From Streptomyces turgidiscabies Car8 (GTDB lineage: Bacteria; Actinomycetota; Actinomycetes; Streptomycetales; Streptomycetaceae): 63,153 nucleotides of DNA. This document shows, piece by piece, positions 10,246 through 18,630 of the stretch. The position numbers and the translations under genes were made by a program. Below the pieces are notes generated by a model. The model worked only from the letters and a program-made list of their open reading frames with translations. It was not told the DNA's origin and did no database searches. The stretch spans positions 1 through 63,153 of the forward strand of contig NZ_AEJB01000016.1 of assembly GCF_000331005.1 (NCBI RefSeq), given 5' to 3'. Position 1 is the stretch's first letter, and each line of letters begins with the position of its first letter.

Positions 10246-10389
10246 GTGACATCGGCGGATGTGGCTGTGGATGGTGATGTGGATGTGGACGTCATCGGCG
10301 TCGGGGAGACCGGCGCGGGCGTCCGTACCGGCCCCGACGGCATCGGCTGCCACAGCAGTGTCCACGCGGCACGGGGAGAGGGGCGATGA
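10246..10389 (+). CDS. 47-residue small ORF: decayed copy of the upstream gene's C-terminus
   Basis: A short open frame from a GTG just after the ornithine cyclodeaminase-family stop to a TGA overlapping the next ATG. It begins with GATGTGG-type hexamer repeats coding for DVAVDGDVDVDV. The rest aligns with the C-terminus of the upstream enzyme: VIGVGETGAGVRTGPDGIG against LIGLGEVLTGARTARTGPDDIV, and VHAARGEGR against IHAARGAGR. About 15 residues are missing between the two blocks. It is a partial duplication rather than an independent gene family. If translated, it would couple the two enzymes; no function of its own is apparent. Confidence 0.4.
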   Translation: MTSADVAVDGDVDVDVIGVGETGAGVRTGPDGIGCHSSVHAARGEGR

Positions 10390-11537
10390 GCGCCCCGGAG
10401 CGGGCCGAAGTGGTCGTGATCGGCGGTGGGGTGATGGGTACGAGCATCGCCTACCACCTGGCCCGGGCGGGCGTACGGGACGTCGTTCTCGTCGAGCGTG
10501 ACGAGCTGGCTTCCGGGTCCACCTCGCGCGCCGCGGGCGGGGTCCGGGCGCAGTTCTCCGACGAGCTCAACATCCAGCTCGGGGCGCGCAGCCTGGAGGC
10601 GTTCGGACGGTTCGGGGAGGAGACCGGGCACGACATCGGACTGCACCGGGTCGGCTATCTGTTCCTCCTCTCCACACCGGAGGACGTCGCGTCCTTCGAG
10701 GCGGGGGTCGCGCTGCAGAACGGCCTGGGCGTGCCCAGCCGGATGCTCACCCCCGCCGAGGCGCAGCGGCTGTCGCCGCTCATCACCACCGACGGCCTGC
10801 TGGCGGCGGCCTACTCGCCCGACGACGGCCACTGCACGCCGGAGGCGGTGGTCCACGGCTACGCCGCCGCTGCCCGCCGCCACGGAGCGACCGTCCTGTG
10901 CCACACCGAGGTCACCGGCATCGAACGTGACGGCGACACCCTCACGGCCGTGGTCACGGACAAGGGCAGGATCGCCACCGAGACCGTGATCTGCGCGGCC
11001 GGCGCCTGGTCGAGGGCGGTCGGCACGATGGCGGGTGTCGACCTGCCCGTCGACCCCCTGCGGCGCCAGATCGCGGTCACCGAACCGGTCCCCGGACTGC
11101 CGCCCACGCTCCCCATGACCATCGACTTCAGCAGCAGCCTCTACTTCCACAGCGAGGGACCCGGCCTGCTCCTCGGCATGTCCGACCCCGACGAGACGAC
11201 CGGCTTCGCCACCGACACCCACGACCGCTGGATCCCGCGCCTGTACGAGGCGATGGAACACCGGGCGCCCGCCCTGCTCGACCTGCGCCGCACGGGCGGC
11301 TGGGCGGGCCTGTACGAGATCACGCCGGACCACAACGCCCTTATTGGTGAGGCGAGTTCACCCTCCCGGTTCCTCTACGCGACCGGGTTCTCCGGCCACG
11401 GTTTCCTCCAGGGGCCGGCGGTCGGCGAGGTGGTCCGTGACCTCTTCCTCGGCCGCGTACCCTTCGTCGACATCAGCCCCTTGAACGCCGGCCGTTTCGC
11501 GGCCGATGCCCTGCGCCCGGAGGTCAACCTCGTATGA
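10386..11537 (+). CDS. FAD-dependent amino-acid/amine oxidase (DAO family)
   Basis: A 383-residue flavoprotein of the D-amino acid oxidase superfamily, closest in pattern to sarcosine oxidase beta and L-proline/pipecolate oxidase-like enzymes. The FAD-binding GGGVMGTSIAYHLARAG motif is at the N-terminus, followed by GSTSRAAGGVRAQF, where the flavin is usually cradled. A second flavin-contact region (ATGFSGHGFLQGPAVGE) lies near the C-terminus. It would oxidise a secondary or primary amine to an imine, passing electrons to oxygen or the respiratory chain. Its start overlaps the decayed mini-ORF and its stop overlaps the saccharopine dehydrogenase start. Pipecolate or saccharopine are candidate substrates from context, not from sequence. 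Confidence 0.85.
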   Translation: MSAPERAEVVVIGGGVMGTSIAYHLARAGVRDVVLVERDELASGSTSRAAGGVRAQFSDELNIQLGARSLEAFGRFGEETGHDIGLHRVGYLFLLSTPEDVASFEAGVALQNGLGVPSRMLTPAEAQRLSPLITTDGLLAAAYSPDDGHCTPEAVVHGYAAAARRHGATVLCHTEVTGIERDGDTLTAVVTDKGRIATETVICAAGAWSRAVGTMAGVDLPVDPLRRQIAVTEPVPGLPPTLPMTIDFSSSLYFHSEGPGLLLGMSDPDETTGFATDTHDRWIPRLYEAMEHRAPALLDLRRTGGWAGLYEITPDHNALIGEASSPSRFLYATGFSGHGFLQGPAVGEVVRDLFLGRVPFVDISPLNAGRFAADALRPEVNLV

Positions 11538-12604
11538 CCGAGCTCCACTTGTGGCTGCGCCACGAGACCCGCACGACCGAACGCCGCACACCCGTCGTCC
11601 CGTCCGACGCCCGCCGGCTCGTCGAGCAGGGGGTGCGCCTGACGGTCGAGGAGTCACCGCAGCGGATCTTCCCGGCCGAGGAGTACGAGGCTGTCGGCTG
11701 CGCCACCGCCGACGCCGGGTCCTGGGTCTCCGCACCCTCGGACGCGGTGATCGTCGGCCTCAAGGAACTCCCCGACGAGCCGGGCGAGTTGCGTCACCGG
11801 CACATCTTCTTCGGCCACGCCTACAAGGGCCAGCCGGGCGCGGCCGAGCTGCTGCAACGCTTCGTCGCCGGGGGCGGGGCGCTGTTGGACCTGGAGTACC
11901 TGGCGGACGACCAGGGGCGCAGGCTGGCCGCCTTCGGCTACTGGGCCGGATATCTGGGGGCGGCCCTCGCCGTGCTCCAGCACCGGGGCAGGCTGGCGGC
12001 TCCGTTGCGACCGACCAGCCAGGAGGAGTTGGCCGCCGAACTCCGTGCCGGTGCGGATGAGTTGAGTGCGCTGGTTATCGGCGCCCTGGGCCGCAGCGGA
12101 CGCGGGGCGCGTGTCGCGCTCGCCGAGGCCGGCGTCGAGCCGACCTGCTGGGACCTGGCCGAGACCCGGAACCTGGACCGACCGGCCCTGCTGGCCCACG
12201 AGTTGCTGGTCAACACCGTCCTCACCACCAGCCCGGTGCCGCCGTTCCTGACGGACGAGGATCTGGACAGCCCAGGCCGCCGCCTGCGTACCCTCTCCGA
12301 CGTCACCGTCGACGTCGGCTCGCCCATGAACCTCCTCCCGGTGTACGACACCGCCACCACCTGGGACGAACCGGTGCGCAGGCTGCGGGACGAGCCGCCG
12401 CTCGACCTGATCGCCATCGACAACCTGCCCTCCCTGCTGCCCCGCGAGGCCAGCGCGGACTTCTCGGCCGCCCTGGCGCCCCAGCTGCTCGACTTCGAGG
12501 TGGGCGGTCCCTGGGGGCGCTGTCTGGAACGGTTCGACGAGACGTGCCGTGAACTCGGCCTGGTCAAGGGCGAGTCGGCAAACGACAGGGGAGCGGGCGT
12601 ATGA
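11534..12604 (+). CDS. Saccharopine dehydrogenase (NAD+, L-lysine-forming), Lys1-like
   Basis: A 356-residue protein of the alanine dehydrogenase/saccharopine dehydrogenase fold. It shares the signature of fungal Lys1: a basic N-terminal RHETRTTERRTPVVP block, FFGHAYKGQPG, and LLDLEYLADDQGRRLAAFGYWAG. The enzyme interconverts saccharopine with lysine and 2-oxoglutarate using NAD. Fungi use it for synthesis; in bacteria the pair with a Lys9-like enzyme normally degrades lysine. It is coupled by ATGA overlaps to both neighbours, one of which is that Lys9-like partner. Length matches the roughly 370 residues of the family. Confidence 0.87.
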   Translation: MTELHLWLRHETRTTERRTPVVPSDARRLVEQGVRLTVEESPQRIFPAEEYEAVGCATADAGSWVSAPSDAVIVGLKELPDEPGELRHRHIFFGHAYKGQPGAAELLQRFVAGGGALLDLEYLADDQGRRLAAFGYWAGYLGAALAVLQHRGRLAAPLRPTSQEELAAELRAGADELSALVIGALGRSGRGARVALAEAGVEPTCWDLAETRNLDRPALLAHELLVNTVLTTSPVPPFLTDEDLDSPGRRLRTLSDVTVDVGSPMNLLPVYDTATTWDEPVRRLRDEPPLDLIAIDNLPSLLPREASADFSAALAPQLLDFEVGGPWGRCLERFDETCRELGLVKGESANDRGAGV

Positions 12605-13806
12605 CGGACAAGGTTGTTCCCGCGAGCGGCACCGTCCACTGGATCGGCGCGGGTCTGTCCACGGGCGGCGGACTGGCCGCCCTGTGCGACAGCGACGCCG
12701 TGCGACAGGTACGGGTGTGGCACCGCACCGAGGAACGCGCGGCCGAGGCCCTCGACCACCTGGGGCTCACCGGCCGCGCCGAACCCCGCGCCTACACCCT
12801 CGCCGCGCTCACCTCCGAACTGACCGCCGGAGACGTGGTCGTCTCCATGCTCCCGGCGCCCGAGCACGCCGCGCTGCTGGCGGCCTGCGTGCGGGGCGGC
12901 GCCCACTTCGCGTGTTCGAGCTATGTGTCGGAAGCGGTACTCGAACAGGTTCCGGCGGCCGAGGCGGCCGGTCTTGTCGTCCTCACCGAGTGCGGGCTCG
13001 ACCCGGGCATCGACCACCTCTTCGCGCACAGCCTGGTCACCCGCGCCGAGCACGCCATCGGCGCCGGCACGCCGGCCTCGTACCGCCTCACGTCGTACTG
13101 CGGAGGCATCCCCGCGGTGCCCAACGACTTCAGGTACCGGTTCAGCTGGGCGCCCGCCGGAGTCCTCAACGCCCTTCGCTCGCCCGCCCGTTATATCGAG
13201 GACGGCGCCGAGACGGTCGCCGACCGGCCCTGGGAGGTCACGCGTCCGCATGTGATCGACGGGGAGACCTTCGAGGTGTACCCGAACCGGGACAGCGTGC
13301 CGTTCGTCGAACAGTACGAGCTTCCGGCGGCCTGGAAGGCGCAGGCCTTCGTCCGGGGCACCCTGCGCCTGGACGGCTGGCTCACCGCCTGGGACAGCGT
13401 CTTCGAGGAGCTGAAGGGCGGCGACGACGAGCGGATCGGCGCCCTGGCAAGGGAGTTGGCGGCGCGCTACCCGACGACCGACGCCGACCGCGACCGCGTG
13501 GTCCTCGCCGTGTCCCTGGAGGTGGACGCGGCCGACCACGCGGAGGGGAAGGCGGGGGACGGGGGCGGCGGTTCCGGGCGGCGCCGGAGCTGGTCCGGCC
13601 GCTATCTGCTGGACCTGGAGGGCGACGCGGCCGAGAGCGCGATGGCCCGCTGTGTCTCCCGCACGCTGGCCCTGGGCGTCGGGCACATCCTCGACGGTTC
13701 GCTGCCGCCGGGCCTGAGCCGCGCCGCCGAGACGGCACGGCGTTCGGACGAGTGGCTGGGTGAACTCGGCGGGGAGGGACTGGAGTTCAGGCTCACCGTC
13801 GGCTGA
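12601..13806 (+). CDS. Saccharopine dehydrogenase (L-glutamate-forming), Lys9-like
   Basis: A 401-residue saccharopine reductase-family protein. The N-terminal NAD(P)-binding region begins VHWIGAGLSTGGG. The family marker ECGLDPGIDHLFA occurs near residue 138, followed by SYCGGIPAVPN, where substrate contacts lie. It should interconvert saccharopine with glutamate and 2-aminoadipate 6-semialdehyde. The semialdehyde cyclises to piperideine-6-carboxylate, linking this step to the FAD oxidase and ketimine reductase upstream. A Gly/Arg-rich insertion at about 315-330 is unusual and probably a surface loop. It overlaps the Lys1-like gene by four bases and ends the coupled cassette; the next gene is convergent. 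Confidence 0.87.
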   Translation: MTDKVVPASGTVHWIGAGLSTGGGLAALCDSDAVRQVRVWHRTEERAAEALDHLGLTGRAEPRAYTLAALTSELTAGDVVVSMLPAPEHAALLAACVRGGAHFACSSYVSEAVLEQVPAAEAAGLVVLTECGLDPGIDHLFAHSLVTRAEHAIGAGTPASYRLTSYCGGIPAVPNDFRYRFSWAPAGVLNALRSPARYIEDGAETVADRPWEVTRPHVIDGETFEVYPNRDSVPFVEQYELPAAWKAQAFVRGTLRLDGWLTAWDSVFEELKGGDDERIGALARELAARYPTTDADRDRVVLAVSLEVDAADHAEGKAGDGGGGSGRRRSWSGRYLLDLEGDAAESAMARCVSRTLALGVGHILDGSLPPGLSRAAETARRSDEWLGELGGEGLEFRLTVG

Positions 13807-13848
13807 CGGCGGCTCACTCCCCGCCTGTGGGCAACTGTCCGCGGTCGT

Positions 13849-15075
13849 CTATCCGGTGACGACCGCCTCGTGCACCAGACGCTTGAGGTCCTGCCAGTAC
13901 GGCCGGCTCGTCCTGTGTCGCACCTGGGTCATGAACTGCACTGTCAGATCACGGCCCGGGTCGACCCAGAACGTCGTCGTCGCCACCCCGCTCCAGCCGT
14001 ACGTGCCGAGGCCGGCCGGGGCCAGGGTGCGGTCCGGGTCGATCACCACCGAGACCCCGAGGCCGAATCCGACACCCGCGTTGCCGGGTTCGTCGTGCGG
14101 TCGGGCGCCGAAGGCGCGCAGATCGGCGCCGCCCGGCAGGTGGTTGGAGGTCATCAGGGCCACGGTGTCGGCCGACAGGACACGGACGCCGTCGAGTTCG
14201 CCGCCCCGGCGCAGCATCTCCATGAACCGGTGGTAGTCGTGGGCGGTGGCGACCAGACCACCGCTGCCGGACAGGAACCGGGGGCGGCCCTTCAGGGGCA
14301 GGCCGAGGGTCGGCTCGATGCCGCCGTCCTCCGTCTCCCCGTACAACTCGGCCAGCCGGTCCGCCTGTTCACCGGTCACACAGAAACCGGCGTCCGTCAT
14401 CCCGAGCGGGCCGAGGACCCGGTCGGCGACGAACTCGTCCAGCGGCTGCCCGGACGCCACCTCGATGACCCGGCCCAGGACGTTCGTGGCGACCGAGTAG
14501 TTCCACTGGGTACCCGGCTCGAACTGGAGCGGCAGACTCGCGTACACCGAGCAGGTCTCCGCCAGGGTCGAGCCCGGCACCACCGACGACTCCAGGTTGG
14601 CGGCGCGGTAGAGGGCGTCGACGGGGTGCGAGTGGTAGAAGGCGAAGGTGAGGCCCGCCGTGTGTGTCAACAGATGCCGGAGCAGAAGGGGTTGGGCGGG
14701 ACGGGTGCAGAGGTCGCTCCCGGAACCGCTCACGTACACCTGCGGGTCGGCGAACTCCGGCAGGAAGCGGGAGACGGGGTCGGTGAGGGAGAGCCGGCCC
14801 TCCTCCAGCAGTATCAGCGCGGCCACCGAGGTGACCGGTTTGCTCATGGAGTAGATCCGCCACAACGTGTCGGCCTCGACCGGCAGCCCGGCCGCCATGT
14901 CGCGCCGGCCGTACGTGGTGAGGTGTGCGACGCGGCCGGCGCGGGCCACGGACACGAGGAAGCCGGGAAGGTGTCCCTCGTCGACCACGCGGGCGAAGTG
15001 CTGGTCGAGGCGGTCCAGCGCCTTCGCGTCCAGTCCCGCCTCGCTCGGCTCGACCTCTTGTCGCAGCTGTGCCAT
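13849..15075 (-). CDS. Beta-lactamase-fold serine hydrolase (class C type)
   Basis: A 408-residue serine hydrolase. The S-x-x-K motif is at about residue 77 (SMSKPVTS). The Tyr of the second motif is in WNYSVATN. The third motif corresponds to GWSGVATT in place of KTG. There is no signal peptide, so it should act in the cytoplasm, which suits an esterase, amidase or D-aminopeptidase rather than a true beta-lactamase. Members of this group (EstB/LovD-like) hydrolyse or transfer acyl groups on varied small molecules. It is convergent with the saccharopine cassette and points the same way as the exporter and TetR to its right, from which it is 60 bp away. The substrate cannot be deduced. Confidence 0.85.
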   Translation of the reverse strand: MAQLRQEVEPSEAGLDAKALDRLDQHFARVVDEGHLPGFLVSVARAGRVAHLTTYGRRDMAAGLPVEADTLWRIYSMSKPVTSVAALILLEEGRLSLTDPVSRFLPEFADPQVYVSGSGSDLCTRPAQPLLLRHLLTHTAGLTFAFYHSHPVDALYRAANLESSVVPGSTLAETCSVYASLPLQFEPGTQWNYSVATNVLGRVIEVASGQPLDEFVADRVLGPLGMTDAGFCVTGEQADRLAELYGETEDGGIEPTLGLPLKGRPRFLSGSGGLVATAHDYHRFMEMLRRGGELDGVRVLSADTVALMTSNHLPGGADLRAFGARPHDEPGNAGVGFGLGVSVVIDPDRTLAPAGLGTYGWSGVATTTFWVDPGRDLTVQFMTQVRHRTSRPYWQDLKRLVHEAVVTG

Positions 15076-15135
15076 CGTTCCCCTCCGGTCGTTCGAAGTG
15101 CCGTGCTGTCATACCCCGAAAGGATCACCTCAGGC

Positions 15136-16512
15136 CTACGACCCCCCATGGTGACGCAGGGACCCGGCAGGCGTCGCCCTCCGTTCACCCGAGTCCGGCA
15201 TCCTCAGCGCGGCCAGCACACCCACGAGGGCCGCACCCGCGAGCACGGGCAGCGCGGTCCGCAGCCCGTCGGTGACGGTCGCGAGTGTCGCCGCCGTGGC
15301 CACCCCGAGGACCGGTCCGACGTTCATCGCCGTCTGCTGCAACCCGCCCGCCACCCCGGCCGACCCGGCCGGGGCATGCCGTACGACGACGGCCGTCGCG
15401 GTCACCATCACGGTGCCGAAACCGGCTCCGAGCAGCAGGAATCCACCGCCGACCGGCACAGTTCCGGCTGCCCGGAACAGCACGGACACCCCGAGCGCGA
15501 GCAGGACCAGGCCGGCCGCGGTCGTCCGCCGAGCCCCGTACCGACGCAGCAGTACGGCGGCCCACGGCGCTCCCAGCACCATCGCGGCCCCGCCCGGCAG
15601 CGCGGCCAGAGCGGTGTGCAACGGGTCCATGCCCAGCTCACCCTGGAGCACGTAACTGGATACGAAGAGTGTGCCGAACATCGCAGCCGACGCGAGCACG
15701 AGAATGCCCAGCGCGGCACCCACGACCGTCGAACCGAGCACGTCGGGCGGCAGCAGCGGGTCAGCGGTACGCCGTTCGTGGCGTACGAGGACGAGGCCCG
15801 CGCCCACCGCCGTGAGCAGCCCGAGGACGGCTGACGGACTCCAGCCGTGCTCGGGGACACCGACGAGCGTGTGCACGAGACAGGCGAGGGCCACCGCGAG
15901 CAGCGCGGCACCGGGGAGGTCGAGCCGCGCAGGTCCGGATGAGGGCGACGGACCCGGACGGGGAGTGCGGACGACCGACGCGAGTACGCCCAGCACCAGC
16001 GCCGGTACGACATTGAGGAAGAACACCGCCCGCCAGCCCAGCTGGGTCACCAGGACGCCTCCCACCAGCGGGCCGGCCGCCGCTGCCAGCCCGATCGCAC
16101 TGGTCCGCAGCGCGATGGGCATCCCCAGTCGGTCGGGTGGGAACGCGGCCCGCAGCATCCCGAGCGTGGCGGGCTGCAGCAGCGCGCCGAAGACCCCCTG
16201 GACGACCCGCAGCGCGATCACCCACCGCACCCCGGACGCGAACCCGATGCCCGCCGACGCCGCCCCGAAGCCCAACACCCCGATGGCGAACAGCCGTTGG
16301 TGCCCGTACCGGTCGCCGAGCCGCCCGGCGAACACGAGCAGACCGGCCACCGCGATGAGATACCCGGTGCTCGTCCACTGGACCTCGGCGAAGGAGGCGT
16401 GCAGGTCCCGTTGCAGGGTGGGCTGCGCGATGGTCAGCACGGTCCCGTCGAGAGCGACGACCACCGCCCCGATCACACTGCTGGCCAAGGCCACCCGCCG
16501 ATGAGCGCTCAC
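15136..16512 (-). CDS. MFS drug exporter, 14-helix DHA2 type
   Basis: A 458-residue major facilitator with about 14 hydrophobic helices. Motif A is GRLGDRYGHQRLF and the antiporter motif C region reads GLAAAAGPLVGGVL. This architecture belongs to the EmrB/QacA-like proton-coupled exporters of drugs and metabolites. It starts with a GTG that overlaps the TetR stop codon (GTGA), so regulator and pump form one coupled transcript under the twin operators at 17087-17124. The export substrate is likely the same class of compound sensed by the TetR protein. Confidence 0.88.
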   Translation of the reverse strand: MSAHRRVALASSVIGAVVVALDGTVLTIAQPTLQRDLHASFAEVQWTSTGYLIAVAGLLVFAGRLGDRYGHQRLFAIGVLGFGAASAGIGFASGVRWVIALRVVQGVFGALLQPATLGMLRAAFPPDRLGMPIALRTSAIGLAAAAGPLVGGVLVTQLGWRAVFFLNVVPALVLGVLASVVRTPRPGPSPSSGPARLDLPGAALLAVALACLVHTLVGVPEHGWSPSAVLGLLTAVGAGLVLVRHERRTADPLLPPDVLGSTVVGAALGILVLASAAMFGTLFVSSYVLQGELGMDPLHTALAALPGGAAMVLGAPWAAVLLRRYGARRTTAAGLVLLALGVSVLFRAAGTVPVGGGFLLLGAGFGTVMVTATAVVVRHAPAGSAGVAGGLQQTAMNVGPVLGVATAATLATVTDGLRTALPVLAGAALVGVLAALRMPDSGERRATPAGSLRHHGGS

Positions 16513-17087
16513 CGCTCCTCCGGCCCGAGGTGCGCGTCGAGGGCCGTACGCAACAGAGGGGCGAAGTCGTCCGCGCCCGTGGTGAGTTGGAGGCTGCCCC
16601 AGGTCCAGAGCTGGGCGATGCCGTAGAGGTTCGCCAGCAGCGACCCGGCGAGGAGCCGGGCGTCGGCGTCCGGCCGGGCCCGCCCGACGAGCCCCACCAG
16701 CAGGTCGAAGACGGGCAGACTGGCCTCGCGCAGCCCCAACGTGCCGCTCTCCAGCAGGTCGTGACGGAACATCAGCTCGTGCATGCCCCGGTTGTCGAGC
16801 GCGAAGTCGAGGTACACACGCCCGAGCGTCGAGAGCTGCTCCCGGGGATTCGCCGCAACCGGCCCGCTCTCCTCGATCGCCGCCGAGCCCCTGGCCGCCA
16901 GCTCGGTGAACCCACGGCGCGCGATGGCGGACAGCAGCTCCAGATGGGTCGGGAAGTACCGGCGCGGGGCGCCGTGCGAGACGCCGGCCCGCCGGGCGAT
17001 CTCCCGGAGGCTGAGCGCGTGGACACCTTCCGAGGTCACCAGGTCGACACCGGCGTCGATGAGCCGGGTCCGCAGGGAGTCACTCAT
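16509..17087 (-). CDS. TetR-family repressor of the adjacent exporter
   Basis: A 192-residue TetR regulator. The N-terminal helix-turn-helix is clear (LREIARRAGVSHGAPRRYFPTHLELLSAI), and a C-terminal WHG-like ligand domain follows with RGMHELMFR. The reading frame can begin at GTG 17093 or ATG 17087. Neither has a Shine-Dalgarno sequence and both lie inside the first operator palindrome, so a leaderless transcript is likely. I chose the ATG. Repression would be relieved when a small molecule binds the C-terminal domain, switching on both itself and the coupled pump. Confidence 0.9.
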   Translation of the reverse strand: MSDSLRTRLIDAGVDLVTSEGVHALSLREIARRAGVSHGAPRRYFPTHLELLSAIARRGFTELAARGSAAIEESGPVAANPREQLSTLGRVYLDFALDNRGMHELMFRHDLLESGTLGLREASLPVFDLLVGLVGRARPDADARLLAGSLLANLYGIAQLWTWGSLQLTTGADDFAPLLRTALDAHLGPEER

Positions 17088-17124
17088 AGACACTGTCTAC
17101 CAGCACCTCGTAGACAGTGTCTAC
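17087..17124. promoter_or_regulatory. Twin TetR operator palindromes
   Basis: TAGACA-C-TGTCTA (17087-17099) and GTAGACA-G-TGTCTAC (17110-17124) are two near-identical perfect palindromes with centres 24 bp apart. The first overlaps the tetR start codon. Two adjacent sites of this kind allow two repressor dimers to bind on similar faces of the helix. They almost certainly control the tetR-exporter operon and may also affect the rightward gene at 17289. Confidence 0.8.
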
Positions 17125-17257
17125 TGGTAAGGCTCCGATCGTCTCGCGAATCCGCGACGCTCTCCAACTGCACGAAAATAGAAAGCGGTTGGGATGTCCT
17201 TGCAGGACTATGAGACCCGGAAGCGGGCAACCGCACCCGAAGTTGGTCCACCCGCGC

Positions 17258-17275
17258 GCATCGCTGCGGCGATGC
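17258..17275 (+). promoter_or_regulatory. Hairpin just upstream of a Shine-Dalgarno
   Basis: GCATCGC and GCGATGC flank TGCG, a perfect 7-bp stem. It ends one base before GGAGG (17277-17281), the ribosome-binding site of the secreted propeller gene. It could tune translation or stabilise the message. The rest of the 17125-17257 leader shows no other clear element. Confidence 0.35.
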
Positions 17276-17288
17276 CGGAGGATGAGGG

Positions 17289-18485
17289 ATGTCTGAGTTG
17301 AATCTGCGAAGAACTATCGCTGTCCTGTTAGGTGTGGCGCTGTCGGTTCTCGGGTTCGTGACACCGGCCGGCGCCCAATCGATCACGACCGGCGCCACGA
17401 CCACCTACCAGATCAACGCACGGCACGACGGCAGTCTCGTCGACACCGCTGTGGGCGCACCACCGCTCAGTCAGAAGTGGTCCCGCGACCTGGGTGGGGA
17501 CGTCTCCTATCCCGTTGTGGCCGGCGGGCGCGTCTTCGCCACCGCTTCCTCGCCCAACGGGTACGGCACCGTCCTCTACGCCGTCGACGCGGCGACGGGC
17601 AAGGACGCCTGGGTGCCCGTCGATCTCGGCGGGACCTACTGGTGGTCCGCGCTCGCCTACGGGGGCGGTCGACTCTACGCCCAGAACTACGACGGCGAAC
17701 TGACGGCGTTCAACCCGGCCAACGGGAAGAAGCTCTGGAGCGTCGCGCTGCCCGGGCAGTACTCGTTCACCTCTCCGCCCACTTTCGCCGGCGGCGTGGT
17801 GTACACGGGCGGCGCCGGTTCCGGCGGCACCTTGTACGCGGTGAACGCGGCCAGCGGCGCGGTGCTCTGGACCCAGCCGGTCGCGAACGGCGACAACAGC
17901 TCGCCCGCCGTCACGGCCAACGGGGTCTACGTCTCGTACGCGTGCGAGCAGACGTACGCCTTCGCCCCCAAGTCGGGCGACCCGTTGTGGCACCACGACA
18001 CCGAGTGCTCCGGCGGCGGGGGCCGCACCCCCGTTGTCGCCGACGGCGGTGTCTGGGTCCGCGACGACGCCGGGATGACCCCCACGGTCCTGAACGCCGC
18101 CGACGGGAAGGTCCGCGGCACGTACGAGGCCCCGGGCTGGTCACCGGCACCGGCCTTCGACGGCCGCCAGGGCTACTTCGTCGACAACGGTGTCCTTCGG
18201 GAGCGGCACAGCCGCACGCTGGCCAGTCGCTGGACGTTCGAGGGCGACGGACAGATCAGCACAGCGCCGATCGTCGTCAACGGATACGTCTACGTCGGCT
18301 CGCGAAGCGGTCAGCTGTGGGCGCTCAACGGCGCCACCGGTCAGTCCGTCTGGTCCACCGACGTCGGCGCCCCGATCGAGGAGCCCGACGAGCACAACGT
18401 GTCCCAGCCGCTGACCGGCCTCGGTGCGGGCGGCGGACTCGTGGTGGTTCCGGCCACCAGCCTGCTGGTCGCGTACGGGCAGTGA
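17289..18485 (+). CDS. Secreted PQQ-like beta-propeller repeat protein
   Basis: A 398-residue exported protein. The signal peptide is MSELNLRRTIAVLLGVALS through about GAQS. The mature part is built of about seven PQQ-like blades with repeated patterns such as LYAVDAATGKDAW, LTAFNPANGKKLW, LYAVNAASGAVLW and LWALNGATGQSVW. Such domains resemble quinoprotein dehydrogenases and BamB. The catalytic Glu/Asp and Cys-Cys of true quinoprotein alcohol dehydrogenases are not evident, so a binding or scaffold role is more likely. Two cysteines (ACEQ and TECSG) could form a disulfide. It stands alone between a TetR operon and a convergent transporter, with a strong GGAGG ribosome-binding site. Confidence 0.8.
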   Translation: MSELNLRRTIAVLLGVALSVLGFVTPAGAQSITTGATTTYQINARHDGSLVDTAVGAPPLSQKWSRDLGGDVSYPVVAGGRVFATASSPNGYGTVLYAVDAATGKDAWVPVDLGGTYWWSALAYGGGRLYAQNYDGELTAFNPANGKKLWSVALPGQYSFTSPPTFAGGVVYTGGAGSGGTLYAVNAASGAVLWTQPVANGDNSSPAVTANGVYVSYACEQTYAFAPKSGDPLWHHDTECSGGGGRTPVVADGGVWVRDDAGMTPTVLNAADGKVRGTYEAPGWSPAPAFDGRQGYFVDNGVLRERHSRTLASRWTFEGDGQISTAPIVVNGYVYVGSRSGQLWALNGATGQSVWSTDVGAPIEEPDEHNVSQPLTGLGAGGGLVVVPATSLLVAYGQ

Positions 18486-18566
18486 GCGGCGGGGGTGGCG
18501 GCCGGTCCCGGCGGGCCACCCCCTGATCCACGGGGCCGAGGATTCCCCGCCGACCCGGCCGTGAAA

Positions 18567-18608
18567 GCCCAGGTCCCCGAACAGCCCATCGCTGTCGGGG
18601 ACTTGGGC
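18567..18608. terminator. Strong bidirectional terminator
   Basis: GCCCAGGTCCCCGA (18567-18580) pairs with TCGGGGACTTGGGC (18595-18608) with one G-T wobble, and ACAG/CTGT extends the stem over a 7-nt loop. It lies between the convergent propeller and transporter genes. Confidence 0.85.
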
Positions 18609-18630
18609 GTGGAAAGCGCGGGCGCGACGC

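Noticed and set aside
13849..15075. A true beta-lactamase resistance gene
   Set aside because: There is no signal peptide and the third motif is GWSG rather than KTG, so a cytoplasmic esterase or peptidase-like hydrolase is more likely.
17289..18485. A functional PQQ-dependent alcohol dehydrogenase
   Set aside because: The blade repeats fit, but the protein is much shorter than the roughly 600-residue enzymes and I see no adjacent-cysteine pair or catalytic Asp/Glu pattern.
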